DNA of 5,033 bases from an uncultured Collinsella sp. (GCA_902496645.1 CABVBR010000143.1:1-5033); one strand, 5' to 3'. Positions 1-5,033 are shown, counted from the first letter of the stretch. Notes: generated by a model from the letters alone, not told the origin. Made by a program: numbers and translations.

Positions 1-152
1 CCTGCCGCAAGCAGGGCATTACGGTCATCATCATCACGCACAACTCCGCGCTGGCGCCCATGGCCGATCGCCTGATCCGCTTTAAGAGTGGTCGCGTGGA
101 GAGCGAGACGGTCCAGCAAAATCCCGTGCCGATCGAGACGATCGAGTGGTAG
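1..152 (+). CDS. ABC transporter ATP-binding protein, C-terminal end only
   Basis: Only the last 49 codons are in the window, read from base 3 to a TAG stop at 150-152; the Walker A, signature and Walker B motifs lie to the left. The visible part begins with a beta strand of type GITVIIITHN, whose histidine (visible residue 13) is the switch or H-loop histidine that contacts the gamma phosphate of ATP. It is followed by LAPMADRLIRFKSGRV, the usual end of MacB/LolD-type ATPases (COG1136), and a short tail ending IETIEW. By family knowledge it is a cytoplasmic ATPase that works as a dimer and powers the permease encoded directly downstream. The next gene starts within a few bases of this stop, so the two are almost certainly co-transcribed and translationally coupled. 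The substrate cannot be told from this fragment. The family assignment is secure; the exact subfamily is not. Confidence 0.9.
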   Translation, partial: CRKQGITVIIITHNSALAPMADRLIRFKSGRVESETVQQNPVPIETIEW

Positions 153-157
153 CGCCC

Positions 158-2923
158 ATGGACCAGGACCGCCAAAACAGCCAAAACCACGATGCGGAGC
201 ACGCGGGCCGCGACCGGGAGTTCGCGACCTACCGCACCGCCCAAAGTTCAAACGATATGGTGCCGACGGTTTTTCGCCGCGGCATCCACCGCACAATCCG
301 CGGCAGTCTTAAGCGCTTCTTATCTATCGTGGTCATCACCGCGCTTGGCGTGAGCGTGATGTGCGGTCTTAAGGCAGGCTGCGAAGATTTGCGCGATTCG
401 GTCGACGCCTATTTTGACCAGCAGAATGTCTATGACATTAACGTGCAGTCGACCTATGGCCTTACGCGCGACGATCTTGCGGTTATCCAAGAGGTCGACG
501 GCGTCGAGACGGCCGAGGGTATCTACACCGAGACCGCCTACACCGCCGTGGGTACAGCGCGCGAGCGCGTGGTCGTGCAAAGTCTCTCCAAGGAGAACAT
601 CGATCAGCCGGTGCTCGTGAACGGCGATTTGCCCGAGAGCGCCGATGAGGTCGCGGTGACTTCGAAGTTCCTGAAGGCTTCGGGTAAAAAGCTCGGCGAT
701 ACGGTGAGTTTTGCCGCCAATGACGCGAACTCGTCCAACCAAAGCGCCAAGGATCAGTTTGCCGCGGGCGATTACACCATTACGGCCGAGGTCCTCGATC
801 CCACTGATGTGAGCTCCGACTCGACAGTCAACGCCTTTCGCGCTGCTTCCGCGGCGGACTATAAGTTCTATGTGAGCGAGGATGCCGCGACGTCTTCTTC
901 CTACTCCTCGGTCCACGTGATCGTCGAGGGAGCCAAGAGCCTCAACTCCTATTCGGATGCCTACACGACAAAGATCAACGAGGTCAAGGGCAATATCGAG
1001 AAGATCCGCGAGGAGCGTGAGAAGGCACGTGCTCAGGAGTTGACGGTTGACACGCCGGCAAGCTTAGATGCGGCCGAACGCCAGGCGAATATGCTCTTTG
1101 GGATTGAACAGGGTAACATCGACCGTATGGCCGAGGGCGGCGAGGAGCGCGTCCAGGCTCAGGCCGAGTTGGACCAGCGCCGCGCCGCCGCCAACCAACA
1201 ATTCGCCGATGCCCGCGCCGAGCTTTCCGATTTGGGCGAATGCACCTGGTACATCCAGGACCGCGGTAACATCGCAAGCTACTCGAGCGTCGAGAGCGAC
1301 AGCTCTTCGATCGAGGCCATCGCCACGGTTTTCCCATTCATCTTCTTTATCGTCGCCGTGCTCATCAGCCTTACCACCGCCACGCGCATGGTCGAGGAGG
1401 AGCGCACGCTCATCGGCCTGTATAAGGCGCTCGGTTATTCGCGCGGGCGCATCCTGTCCAAATACGTGGACTATGCGCTGTGGGCTTGTCTGATCGGCGG
1501 CGTGCTCGGCAACATCATCGGCTTTGTGGGCCTGCCGCTGTTCCTGTTTACGGTGTTCGACGACATGTACTCGCTGCCCCAGATGCTGCTTTCGTACGAC
1601 ATCGTGTCGTCGCTCGTGTCGGTGGCGCTGTTTGCCGTGGGCGTGGTGGGCGCCACGATTGTCGCCTGCCGCCACGAGATGGCCGAGACCCCAGCCTCAC
1701 TCATGCGCCCCAAGGCTCCGCGCGCCGGCTCGCGTATCTTGCTCGAGCGCATCGGCTTTATCTGGCACCGCATGGGCTTTTTGAACAAGGTGGCAGCGCG
1801 TAACCTGTTCCGCTACAAAAAGCGTGCCTTTATGACCATCTTCGGTATCGCCGGCTGCACGGCGCTCGTGATCTGCGGCATGGGCATCCGCGATACGTCG
1901 GTGGCGCTTTCGCCCAAACAGTACGGGCATATCACGCGCTACGACCTGCTGGCGGTCGCCAATCCCGACGATTTTTCGCAGACGTGCGCGGCATTGGATG
2001 AGCGCAGCGCGGCCAATGATTCCAACGTGACCGTGACTTCGACGCTGCCGATTATGACCGACAACGTCACCTTTACATTCGGCGGAAAGAGCGAGACCGT
2101 GCAGCTGATCGTGGTGCCCGATGACCGCACGGGTGACTTGGGCGATTACGTGCGCCTGGAGGATGAGTCCAAAGAACCGCTGTCTTTGCGTGACGGAGAC
2201 GTGTATCTGAGCAAAAGTTCACAGCTGGTGCTGGGGATTCAGCCGGGCGATACGGCTCACGTCCAGGATTCGTCGCTCAATGTTGCCAAGGTCAAAGTCA
2301 GCGACATTTCGCTTAACTATCTGGGCAACACGCTTTACATGACGCAGGGCACCTATGAACGTGCGTTCGGTCGAAGCGCACGCCTCAACGGCATCTTTGT
2401 GCTGCTTAAGGGTTCGTCGGCCGACCAGATTGCGTTTAGCAAGCAACTTAAAAACGACGGCTGGCTCACGATTTCGAGTACTGCCGAGCATTGGGAGAAC
2501 TATGAGGCCAACTTCACCATCATCAACTCGGTCGTGGTGCTCGTGACCTTTATGGCGGCGTGTCTGTCGTTTGTGGTGGTGTTTACGCTGTCCAACACCA
2601 ACATCTCGGAGCGCGAGCGCGAGCTGGCGACCATCAAGGTGCTGGGTTTCCGTCGCGGCGAGGTGCATCACTACGTCAACAAGGAGACGTTGATTCTCAC
2701 GGCGATCGGTGCCGCGCTGGGCGTGCCGTTGGGTGGCCTGCTAGCCGAGAGCTTTACGTACATCCTGCAGATGCCGTCGCTGTACTTTGACGTCGAGGTC
2801 GAGCCGCTGAGCTATGTGCTTGCCGTGGTGCTTTCCTTTGGCTTTACGTTTATCGTCAACCTCGCCACCAATCGTACCCTCAACAAGATCGACATGGTCG
2901 GCGCCCTCAAGAGTGCCGAGTAG
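158..2923 (+). CDS. FtsX-like ABC transporter permease with two FtsX domains
   Basis: A 921-residue membrane protein, counted from ATG 158. Hydrophobic segments lie near residues 53-71, 387-408, 440-467, 478-506, 558-578, 787-812, 844-866 and 883-904. This gives the 1+3 helix pattern of the FtsX/MacB family twice, with large extracellular domains at about 72-386 and 579-786. After the second helix of each half comes the cytoplasmic coupling motif: RMVEEERTLIGLYKALGYSRG near 410, and SERERELATIKVLGFRRGEV near 817. One chain therefore resembles a fused dimer of MacB/LolC-like halves. The first outer domain ends in a charged, coiled-coil-prone stretch (about 272-375) that looks short for this family. 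ATG 158 lies six bases after the ATPase stop. A GTG at 146 would overlap the ATPase gene and add four residues; neither start has a good Shine-Dalgarno, which suggests coupling. Known relatives export lipids, peptides or drugs, or transmit force to the cell wall; the substrate here is unknown. Confidence 0.93.
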   Translation: MDQDRQNSQNHDAEHAGRDREFATYRTAQSSNDMVPTVFRRGIHRTIRGSLKRFLSIVVITALGVSVMCGLKAGCEDLRDSVDAYFDQQNVYDINVQSTYGLTRDDLAVIQEVDGVETAEGIYTETAYTAVGTARERVVVQSLSKENIDQPVLVNGDLPESADEVAVTSKFLKASGKKLGDTVSFAANDANSSNQSAKDQFAAGDYTITAEVLDPTDVSSDSTVNAFRAASAADYKFYVSEDAATSSSYSSVHVIVEGAKSLNSYSDAYTTKINEVKGNIEKIREEREKARAQELTVDTPASLDAAERQANMLFGIEQGNIDRMAEGGEERVQAQAELDQRRAAANQQFADARAELSDLGECTWYIQDRGNIASYSSVESDSSSIEAIATVFPFIFFIVAVLISLTTATRMVEEERTLIGLYKALGYSRGRILSKYVDYALWACLIGGVLGNIIGFVGLPLFLFTVFDDMYSLPQMLLSYDIVSSLVSVALFAVGVVGATIVACRHEMAETPASLMRPKAPRAGSRILLERIGFIWHRMGFLNKVAARNLFRYKKRAFMTIFGIAGCTALVICGMGIRDTSVALSPKQYGHITRYDLLAVANPDDFSQTCAALDERSAANDSNVTVTSTLPIMTDNVTFTFGGKSETVQLIVVPDDRTGDLGDYVRLEDESKEPLSLRDGDVYLSKSSQLVLGIQPGDTAHVQDSSLNVAKVKVSDISLNYLGNTLYMTQGTYERAFGRSARLNGIFVLLKGSSADQIAFSKQLKNDGWLTISSTAEHWENYEANFTIINSVVVLVTFMAACLSFVVVFTLSNTNISERERELATIKVLGFRRGEVHHYVNKETLILTAIGAALGVPLGGLLAESFTYILQMPSLYFDVEVEPLSYVLAVVLSFGFTFIVNLATNRTLNKIDMVGALKSAE

Positions 2924-2947
2924 CCTGCAAAAAAGGGACAGGTTTAT

Positions 2948-2971
2948 TTTGGCAGGTTTTACCTGGCCAAA
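2948..2971 (+). repeat. Imperfect hairpin after an A-rich stretch, possible degenerate repeat half
   Basis: The permease stop is followed by an A-rich run (2929-2934), then GGGACAGG, then a hairpin. The left arm TTTGGCAGGT (2948-2957) pairs with ACCTG-CCAAA (2961-2971) around a TTT loop, with one bulged G at 2966. The base of this hairpin uses 2968-2971, which also belong to the left arm of the next, stronger hairpin, so both cannot form completely at once. If the arms were once longer, the mirror of the AAAAGGGACAGG stretch would be expected to the right, but it is absent. That would fit a truncated palindromic repeat. The pairing is seen; the repeat origin is inference. Confidence 0.35.
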
Positions 2972-3002
2972 CGCCGGGCACCTACGGGCGACCCGGCGTT
3001 TG
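2968..3002. terminator. Hairpin between convergent genes, probable bidirectional terminator
   Basis: CAAACGCCGGG (2968-2978) is exactly complementary to CCCGGCGTTTG (2992-3002), giving an 11-bp stem with a 13-nt loop. It lies 44 bp after the permease stop and 36 bp after the stop of the small gene on the other strand, as expected for a shared terminator. The T-run after it on the + strand is weak (CCCCGTTTTG), and there is none directly after it on the - strand, so termination may need help or be partial. Confidence 0.65.
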
Positions 3003-3038
3003 CCCCGTTTTGCTGGGGATGTCTGTCGTTCAGTGCTC

Positions 3039-3359
3039 TTACTGGCCAATCCAGTGTTGCGCATAGCTCTTAATGTCCTCGGTAAAACCGTCAAGGTCGT
3101 CAAGGGTGATCACGCTGTCGATAAGCAAATTGGCTATCTCGCGGCGCATTGTGCTGCGGCGAATGTCGTTTGCAATTACGCCTGAGGACAGCTTGTCTCT
3201 ATTGAGGCGCTCTTCTAGTGCCCAAAATCTACTGGACGCTTCACTGTCGCCGTTCAGTATCCCAACATACTGGCCGATGAGCTTTTCCATATAACGTTCT
3301 TGCCATTGAGGAAGCATTTTCTTAAACAGCTTCCAGCCGCTTTCGGCTACGTCGCGCAT
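3039..3359 (-). CDS. Small helical protein of unknown function (106 aa)
   Basis: A 106-residue protein with no signal peptide and no membrane segment, so probably cytoplasmic. It is rich in charged residues and looks almost wholly alpha-helical. Visible landmarks are WQERYMEKLIGQYVGILNGD (about 19-38), FWALEERLNRDK (about 45-56), RRSTMRREIANLLIDSVITL (about 67-86) and a final DDLDGFTEDIK segment. The pattern gives me the impression of a short, conserved uncharacterised family in Gram-positive bacteria, but I cannot name it and assign no function. The coding case is good: a GGAGGA Shine-Dalgarno stands just before the ATG, no earlier in-frame start is as well placed, and the composition is protein-like throughout. 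It converges on the permease and shares its terminator. The regulator gene on the same strand ends 450 bp upstream with structured DNA between, so it probably has its own promoter. A TAGAAT at 3401-3406 (- strand) could be a -10 box, but no -35 box stands out. Confidence 0.8.
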   Translation of the reverse strand: MRDVAESGWKLFKKMLPQWQERYMEKLIGQYVGILNGDSEASSRFWALEERLNRDKLSSGVIANDIRRSTMRREIANLLIDSVITLDDLDGFTEDIKSYAQHWIGQ

Positions 3360-3362
3360 ATG

Positions 3363-3368
3363 TCCTCC
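3363..3368 (-). promoter_or_regulatory. Strong Shine-Dalgarno of the 106-aa gene
   Basis: On the - strand GGAGGA is followed by CAT and then the ATG at 3359. The match to the 16S tail is almost complete, but the gap of four bases from GGAGG is shorter than the usual five to nine. It fixes the start of the small gene. Confidence 0.7.
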
Positions 3369-3484
3369 GCTCGTTAAACGGGCTTTTCCATTTGCCTTTC
3401 ATTCTATTTGGTTTTCGCTCACAGGCGTGGATGAGAGGCTCTCTTTAGCCTTCGAGATTGAGTTTGAATGGGTCGTATGTCATA

Positions 3485-3632
3485 AAATGGGCCTATCTAC
3501 TACGTTTGCTACCACACCCTCGACCATGACAAAGATTATGAAATTAAAACCGCAGGTAGAGGGCTTGCCATTTTTCGGAAAAGGCGGGTATGGTCGGCCC
3601 TCTCGAGTTAAACGTAGTAAATGGGCCCTTTT
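3485..3632. repeat. 23-bp imperfect inverted repeat enclosing 102 bp
   Basis: The left arm (3485-3507) and the reverse complement of the right arm (3610-3632) match at 20 of 23 positions. They share the uninterrupted core TACTACGTTT next to the loop and a GGGCC block towards the outside. The 102 bp between them contain weaker complementary pieces (GACCAT/ATGGTC and AGAGGGC/GCCCTCT). The arms could be the ends of a small mobile-element-like repeat or the base of a long stem. No target-site duplication is obvious. Confidence 0.6.
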
Positions 3633-3690
3633 CTTGGTGTGCGGTCAGTTCAATGCTAATCTCCGTGCCGGATCTGACCCAGTTGTTTGT

Positions 3691-3759
3691 AAGTTGCGGT
3701 GATATACGGACTGTTGGGCGCTTTGGAGCTTCAAAACAGTCCCTATTCCACCGCAACTT
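3691..3759. repeat. 69-nt two-part hairpin (11-bp and 8-bp perfect stems)
   Basis: AAGTTGCGGTG (3691-3701) pairs exactly with CACCGCAACTT (3749-3759). Inside this, GGACTGTT (3708-3715) pairs exactly with AACAGTCC (3735-3742). The two stems are separated by a symmetric 6+6 nt internal loop that could add an ATA/TAT pairing, and the apex is a 19-nt loop with a possible GCT-TTGG-AGC mini-stem. No T-run follows on either strand, so it does not look like a normal intrinsic terminator. It lies 49 bp after the stop of the regulator gene, so it would be in that gene's 3' transcript if transcription continues. Confidence 0.7.
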
Positions 3760-3808
3760 GGAAGGGGCGGGCGGTGTCGGATGGGTGGCGCTGGCTGGTT
3801 GGGGCGGT
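3760..3808 (-). terminator. C-rich, G-poor stretch, possible Rho loading (rut) site
   Basis: Directly after the regulator's stop codon the - strand transcript would have 49 nt with 30 C, 7 G, 9 A and 3 T, with little chance to fold on itself. High C and low G in unstructured RNA just after a stop is typical of Rho utilisation sites. The 69-nt hairpin follows at once and could pause polymerase or protect the 3' end. The composition is counted from the sequence; the Rho role is inference. Confidence 0.35.
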
Positions 3809-4738
3809 TTAGGCCTGTTTGCGGCACTTCCATTGTTTGCGACACCAGCGCATGAGCGCCTTTACGATGGGAATCGTGATGAGGATGATCCATGCAGGAT
3901 GGGGCTGTCCCAAACAGAGCCACATGTAGAGGAACCAAGCGATGGCGGCTGCCGGGTAGATGACCTCGATCAGCTTAGACAGGTGGCGTCGATCGATGAA
4001 GTCACCAATCGCGTAGTAGACGGGAACCAAAAAGACGAGGAAAAGCCCCATGCCCCATGTGCCGTAGACAATGCCGAGCACCAGATAGGCAAGAGTGACA
4101 AGTGCGGGGAAGGGGAATTTGTTCCATGCACGTCCGACCTTGGTGTGGAAATGCTTGCCATGATGGTCGAGCTTGTCGTGTGCTTCTTTCCAGCTGGAAA
4201 ACGTCTCGCCGTCGATGGTGACGGTGCCGTCGTCATTGGTGCGCACGCTATGTCCATCGTCCTCAAGCGTATCGATATGCACGCCGCCCGGCCCTACATG
4301 CACATCTTCGCCCTTGCGCTCGTTGGTCACATGGATGCCGCTCCAGCCAACATGGACTTCCTCGCCTTTATTGGGATCAATGACGTGGATACCGCGCGCG
4401 AGGGAAATATCGACAAGTGGTTTGTCGCCGCAATCGGCGTGCTCGGCAGAATCCTCAGCCTCATCTGAAGCTTTGGTGCCGGCGTTGCTGTCCTGTGCCT
4501 CATCATCAGCCTGCGAGTCATGAGTGCTATCCACCGCCTCCCCATATAGCAGCTCGTCCAACGACACGCCATACAGCGCGGCGAGCGCAATGAGGTTATC
4601 GGTATCGGGTGAGGACTCGCTGCGCTCCCATTTACTAACAGCCTGGCGGCTTACGCCCAGCTGGGCAGCAAGCGCCTCCTGAGAAAGCCCGGCAGCCTTG
4701 CGGCGGTCAACGAGCCGCTGTGCCATTGCAAGATCCAT
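3809..4738 (-). CDS. XRE-family regulator with 18-residue repeats and a four-helix membrane tail
   Basis: Counted from ATG 4738, this is a 309-residue predicted membrane-bound DNA-binding protein. Residues 4-62 form a classic XRE (HTH_3) domain: GLSQEALAAQLGVSRQAVSK, then WERSESSPDTDNLIALAALY and SLDELLYGE. A flexible acidic linker follows (about 67-110). Residues 116-133, 134-151 and 152-169 are three tandem 18-residue repeats, each opening GIHV, GIHV or GVHI; the first two also share KGE-[ED]-VHVG. A TVTIDGETFSSWKEA segment and a histidine cluster (HHGKHFH, 192-198) lead to hydrophobic segments near 208-228, 229-248, 257-277 and 281-297, then a basic tail. Known XRE proteins bind operator DNA as dimers; the membrane part and repeats presumably sense a signal or anchor the protein, which is inference. 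The family level is certain; target genes and signal are unknown. Paired direct repeats upstream suggest autoregulation. The gene appears monocistronic within this window. Confidence 0.9.
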   Translation of the reverse strand: MDLAMAQRLVDRRKAAGLSQEALAAQLGVSRQAVSKWERSESSPDTDNLIALAALYGVSLDELLYGEAVDSTHDSQADDEAQDSNAGTKASDEAEDSAEHADCGDKPLVDISLARGIHVIDPNKGEEVHVGWSGIHVTNERKGEDVHVGPGGVHIDTLEDDGHSVRTNDDGTVTIDGETFSSWKEAHDKLDHHGKHFHTKVGRAWNKFPFPALVTLAYLVLGIVYGTWGMGLFLVFLVPVYYAIGDFIDRRHLSKLIEVIYPAAAIAWFLYMWLCLGQPHPAWIILITIPIVKALMRWCRKQWKCRKQA

Positions 4739-4744
4739 AGCAGT

Positions 4745-4750
4745 TCCTTT
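4745..4750 (-). promoter_or_regulatory. Shine-Dalgarno that selects the start of the XRE gene
   Basis: On the - strand AAAGGA ends six bases before the ATG at 4738. The frame also has an ATG at 4753, which would add five residues (MKGTA), but no purine-rich site precedes that codon, and the Shine-Dalgarno for 4738 would lie inside its coding sequence. The 4738 start is therefore preferred. Confidence 0.65.
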
Positions 4751-4791
4751 CATGTAGTGACCGTAATCGAATGAGCCGAGTATGCCGAGAA

Positions 4792-4811
4792 CAACCGGTA
4801 GCGACCACCAT
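4792..4811 (-). promoter_or_regulatory. Operator candidate A, proximal 20-bp direct repeat
   Basis: On the - strand this reads ATGGTGGTCGCTACCGGTTG. It matches the distal copy (4845-4864) at 17 of 20 positions in the same orientation, with the near-palindromic centre GCTACCGGTTG. It lies 54 bp upstream of the preferred start of the XRE gene, where the promoter or 5' leader should be. Binding by the XRE protein itself is inference from position and repetition. Confidence 0.4.
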
Positions 4812-4844
4812 TTCTAGTTAGAATCTGCTCCAACCCTACCGCAA

Positions 4845-4864
4845 CTACCGGTAGCAACCATCAT
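4845..4864 (-). promoter_or_regulatory. Operator candidate B, distal 20-bp direct repeat
   Basis: On the - strand this reads ATGATGGTTGCTACCGGTAG and contains the perfect 10-bp palindrome CTACCGGTAG. Its offset from copy A is 53 bp, about five helical turns, so proteins on both sites would face the same side of the DNA. No clear -35/-10 pair could be placed confidently around the two copies. Confidence 0.4.
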
Positions 4865-5033
4865 GACCAGCAATTATGTGACAAATGTTAGTGCTACTCT
4901 CAGCTAAGAGCCCGCCACATCCCAAAATCTCAGCCCACGCACTTGCAGCAAGAAGACGAATAGCCTCGGCCCCTCTAGTTGCCGCAGGAGGCCCCAGGGC
5001 TTACCTCCCAAATCTTTCCGCAGGACGGAAGGA
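4865..5033. other. Right-edge non-coding stretch, probable 5' region of a gene beyond the window
   Basis: No supported gene lies here. A GTGACA at 4878-4883 (+ strand) could be a -35 box, but no good -10 box follows at the right spacing. A 14-bp near-palindrome, CTCTCAGCTAAGAG, lies at 4897-4910. Further right are alternative pairings: GAGG at 4988-4991 can pair with CCTC at 4972-4975 or with CCTC at 5004-5007. The window ends in an 8-bp hairpin (5013-5033) containing GGAAGGA. This looks like a divergent gene's leader, but the gene itself is out of view. Confidence 0.35.
5013..5033 (+). promoter_or_regulatory. Hairpin containing a Shine-Dalgarno-like sequence at the window edge
   Basis: TCTTTCCG (5013-5020) pairs with CGGAAGGA (5026-5033) over eight positions, one of them a G-T wobble, around the five-base loop CAGGA. 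The right arm contains GGAAGGA, which would be a fair ribosome binding site if a start codon follows within about ten bases beyond the window. If so, the site would be masked in the hairpin. Whether a gene begins there cannot be seen. Confidence 0.3.

Larger units (their letters stand above)
3369..3808. other. Intergenic block without a convincing gene, rich in inverted repeats
   Basis: About 440 bp separate the small gene from the regulator gene. Base composition is more A+T-rich than the flanking genes from about 3370 to 3760, then strongly G-rich on the + strand to 3808. Open frames exist on both strands but lack ribosome binding sites and run through both inverted repeats. From 3369 to 3484 I see only the presumed promoter region of the small gene. 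From 3485 to 3759 come two inverted-repeat structures, and from 3760 to 3808 a C-rich (- strand) stretch; each is listed separately. There is no transposase, tRNA or obvious attachment site. Confidence 0.6.

Noticed and set aside
146..157. GTG at 146 as permease start
   Set aside because: It would overlap the ATPase gene by 7 bp with no good ribosome binding site; ATG 158 is preferred, though the four-residue difference cannot be settled from sequence alone.
320..916. Long open frames antisense to the permease (also 1064-1675 and 2219-2671)
   Set aside because: They are by-products of high G+C codon use opposite a confidently assigned permease; no domains or ribosome binding sites.
3371..3386. 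GCTCG-TTAAA-CGGGC followed by TTTT, terminator-like on the + strand
   Set aside because: The stem is only five pairs with a wobble, there is no + strand gene to terminate, and it lies in the 5' region of the small - strand gene.
3427..3702. 91-codon open frame on the + strand in the gene-free block
   Set aside because: GTG start with no Shine-Dalgarno, codon use unlike the flanking genes, and it runs through both arms of the long inverted repeat. It looks like the reading of a repeat and not a gene.
3544..3756. 70-codon open frame on the - strand in the same block
   Set aside because: Its TTG start lies inside the right arm of the 69-nt hairpin, no ribosome binding site precedes it, and it overlaps the inverted repeat.
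3761..3804. G-rich runs on the + strand as a G-quadruplex
   Set aside because: Only some runs reach three G and two of the loops would be more than ten bases long. The C-rich transcript on the other strand is the better reading.
3590..4468. 292-codon open frame on the + strand
   Set aside because: It is mostly antisense to the XRE regulator, whose domains and start signal are clear, and it shows no recognisable domain.
4836..4846. ACCGCAACT shared between the 69-nt hairpin arm (3750-3758) and the region upstream of the XRE gene
   Set aside because: A nine-base match between two regions can occur by chance and no longer similarity extends from it.
4863..4907. 14-codon + strand frame starting at ATG 4863, possible leader peptide
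   Set aside because: No Shine-Dalgarno, no run of one amino acid to suggest attenuation, and its start lies inside operator candidate B.

Overview
The window looks like chromosomal DNA from a high-G+C, gut-type actinobacterium. A Collinsella-like member of the Coriobacteriia is my best guess, with moderate confidence. The guess rests on G+C-rich codon use, on the style of the two-domain FtsX-like permease, and on the XRE regulator with a membrane tail. I could not run a database search. There are four protein genes, two on each strand, and no rRNA, tRNA, CRISPR array, insertion sequence or transposase gene.

Left part (1-3002, + strand): the last 49 codons of an ABC-transporter ATPase run directly into a large permease (158-2923). 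The permease has two FtsX units of four membrane helices each, so one chain resembles a fused dimer of MacB/LolC-type halves. With the ATPase dimer it would form a complete transporter of the export or mechanotransmission type; its substrate is unknown. A strong hairpin (2968-3002) follows and lies between convergent genes. Just before it is an A-rich stretch and a second, overlapping hairpin that may be the remnant of a repeat.

Middle part (3039-3808): a 106-residue soluble, helical protein of unknown function (- strand) has a strong Shine-Dalgarno sequence. Upstream of it is about 450 bp without a convincing gene but with clear structure: a 23-bp imperfect inverted repeat enclosing 102 bp, a 69-nt two-part hairpin with perfect 11-bp and 8-bp stems, and a C-rich, G-poor stretch directly after the regulator gene that resembles a Rho loading site. 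The inverted repeat and hairpin may together be a dispersed, non-coding repeat.

Right part (3809-5033): an XRE-family DNA-binding protein (- strand, 309 residues from the preferred start) combines an N-terminal helix-turn-helix, an acidic linker, three tandem 18-residue repeats of the form G-[IV]-H-[VI], a histidine cluster and four C-terminal membrane helices. Two near-identical 20-bp direct repeats, 53 bp apart, lie upstream of it and are good candidates for its own operators. The last ~170 bp contain no supported gene; the window ends in a hairpin containing a Shine-Dalgarno-like sequence.

The most interesting items are the repeat-bearing membrane regulator with its paired upstream sites, and the structured non-coding block between it and the small gene.
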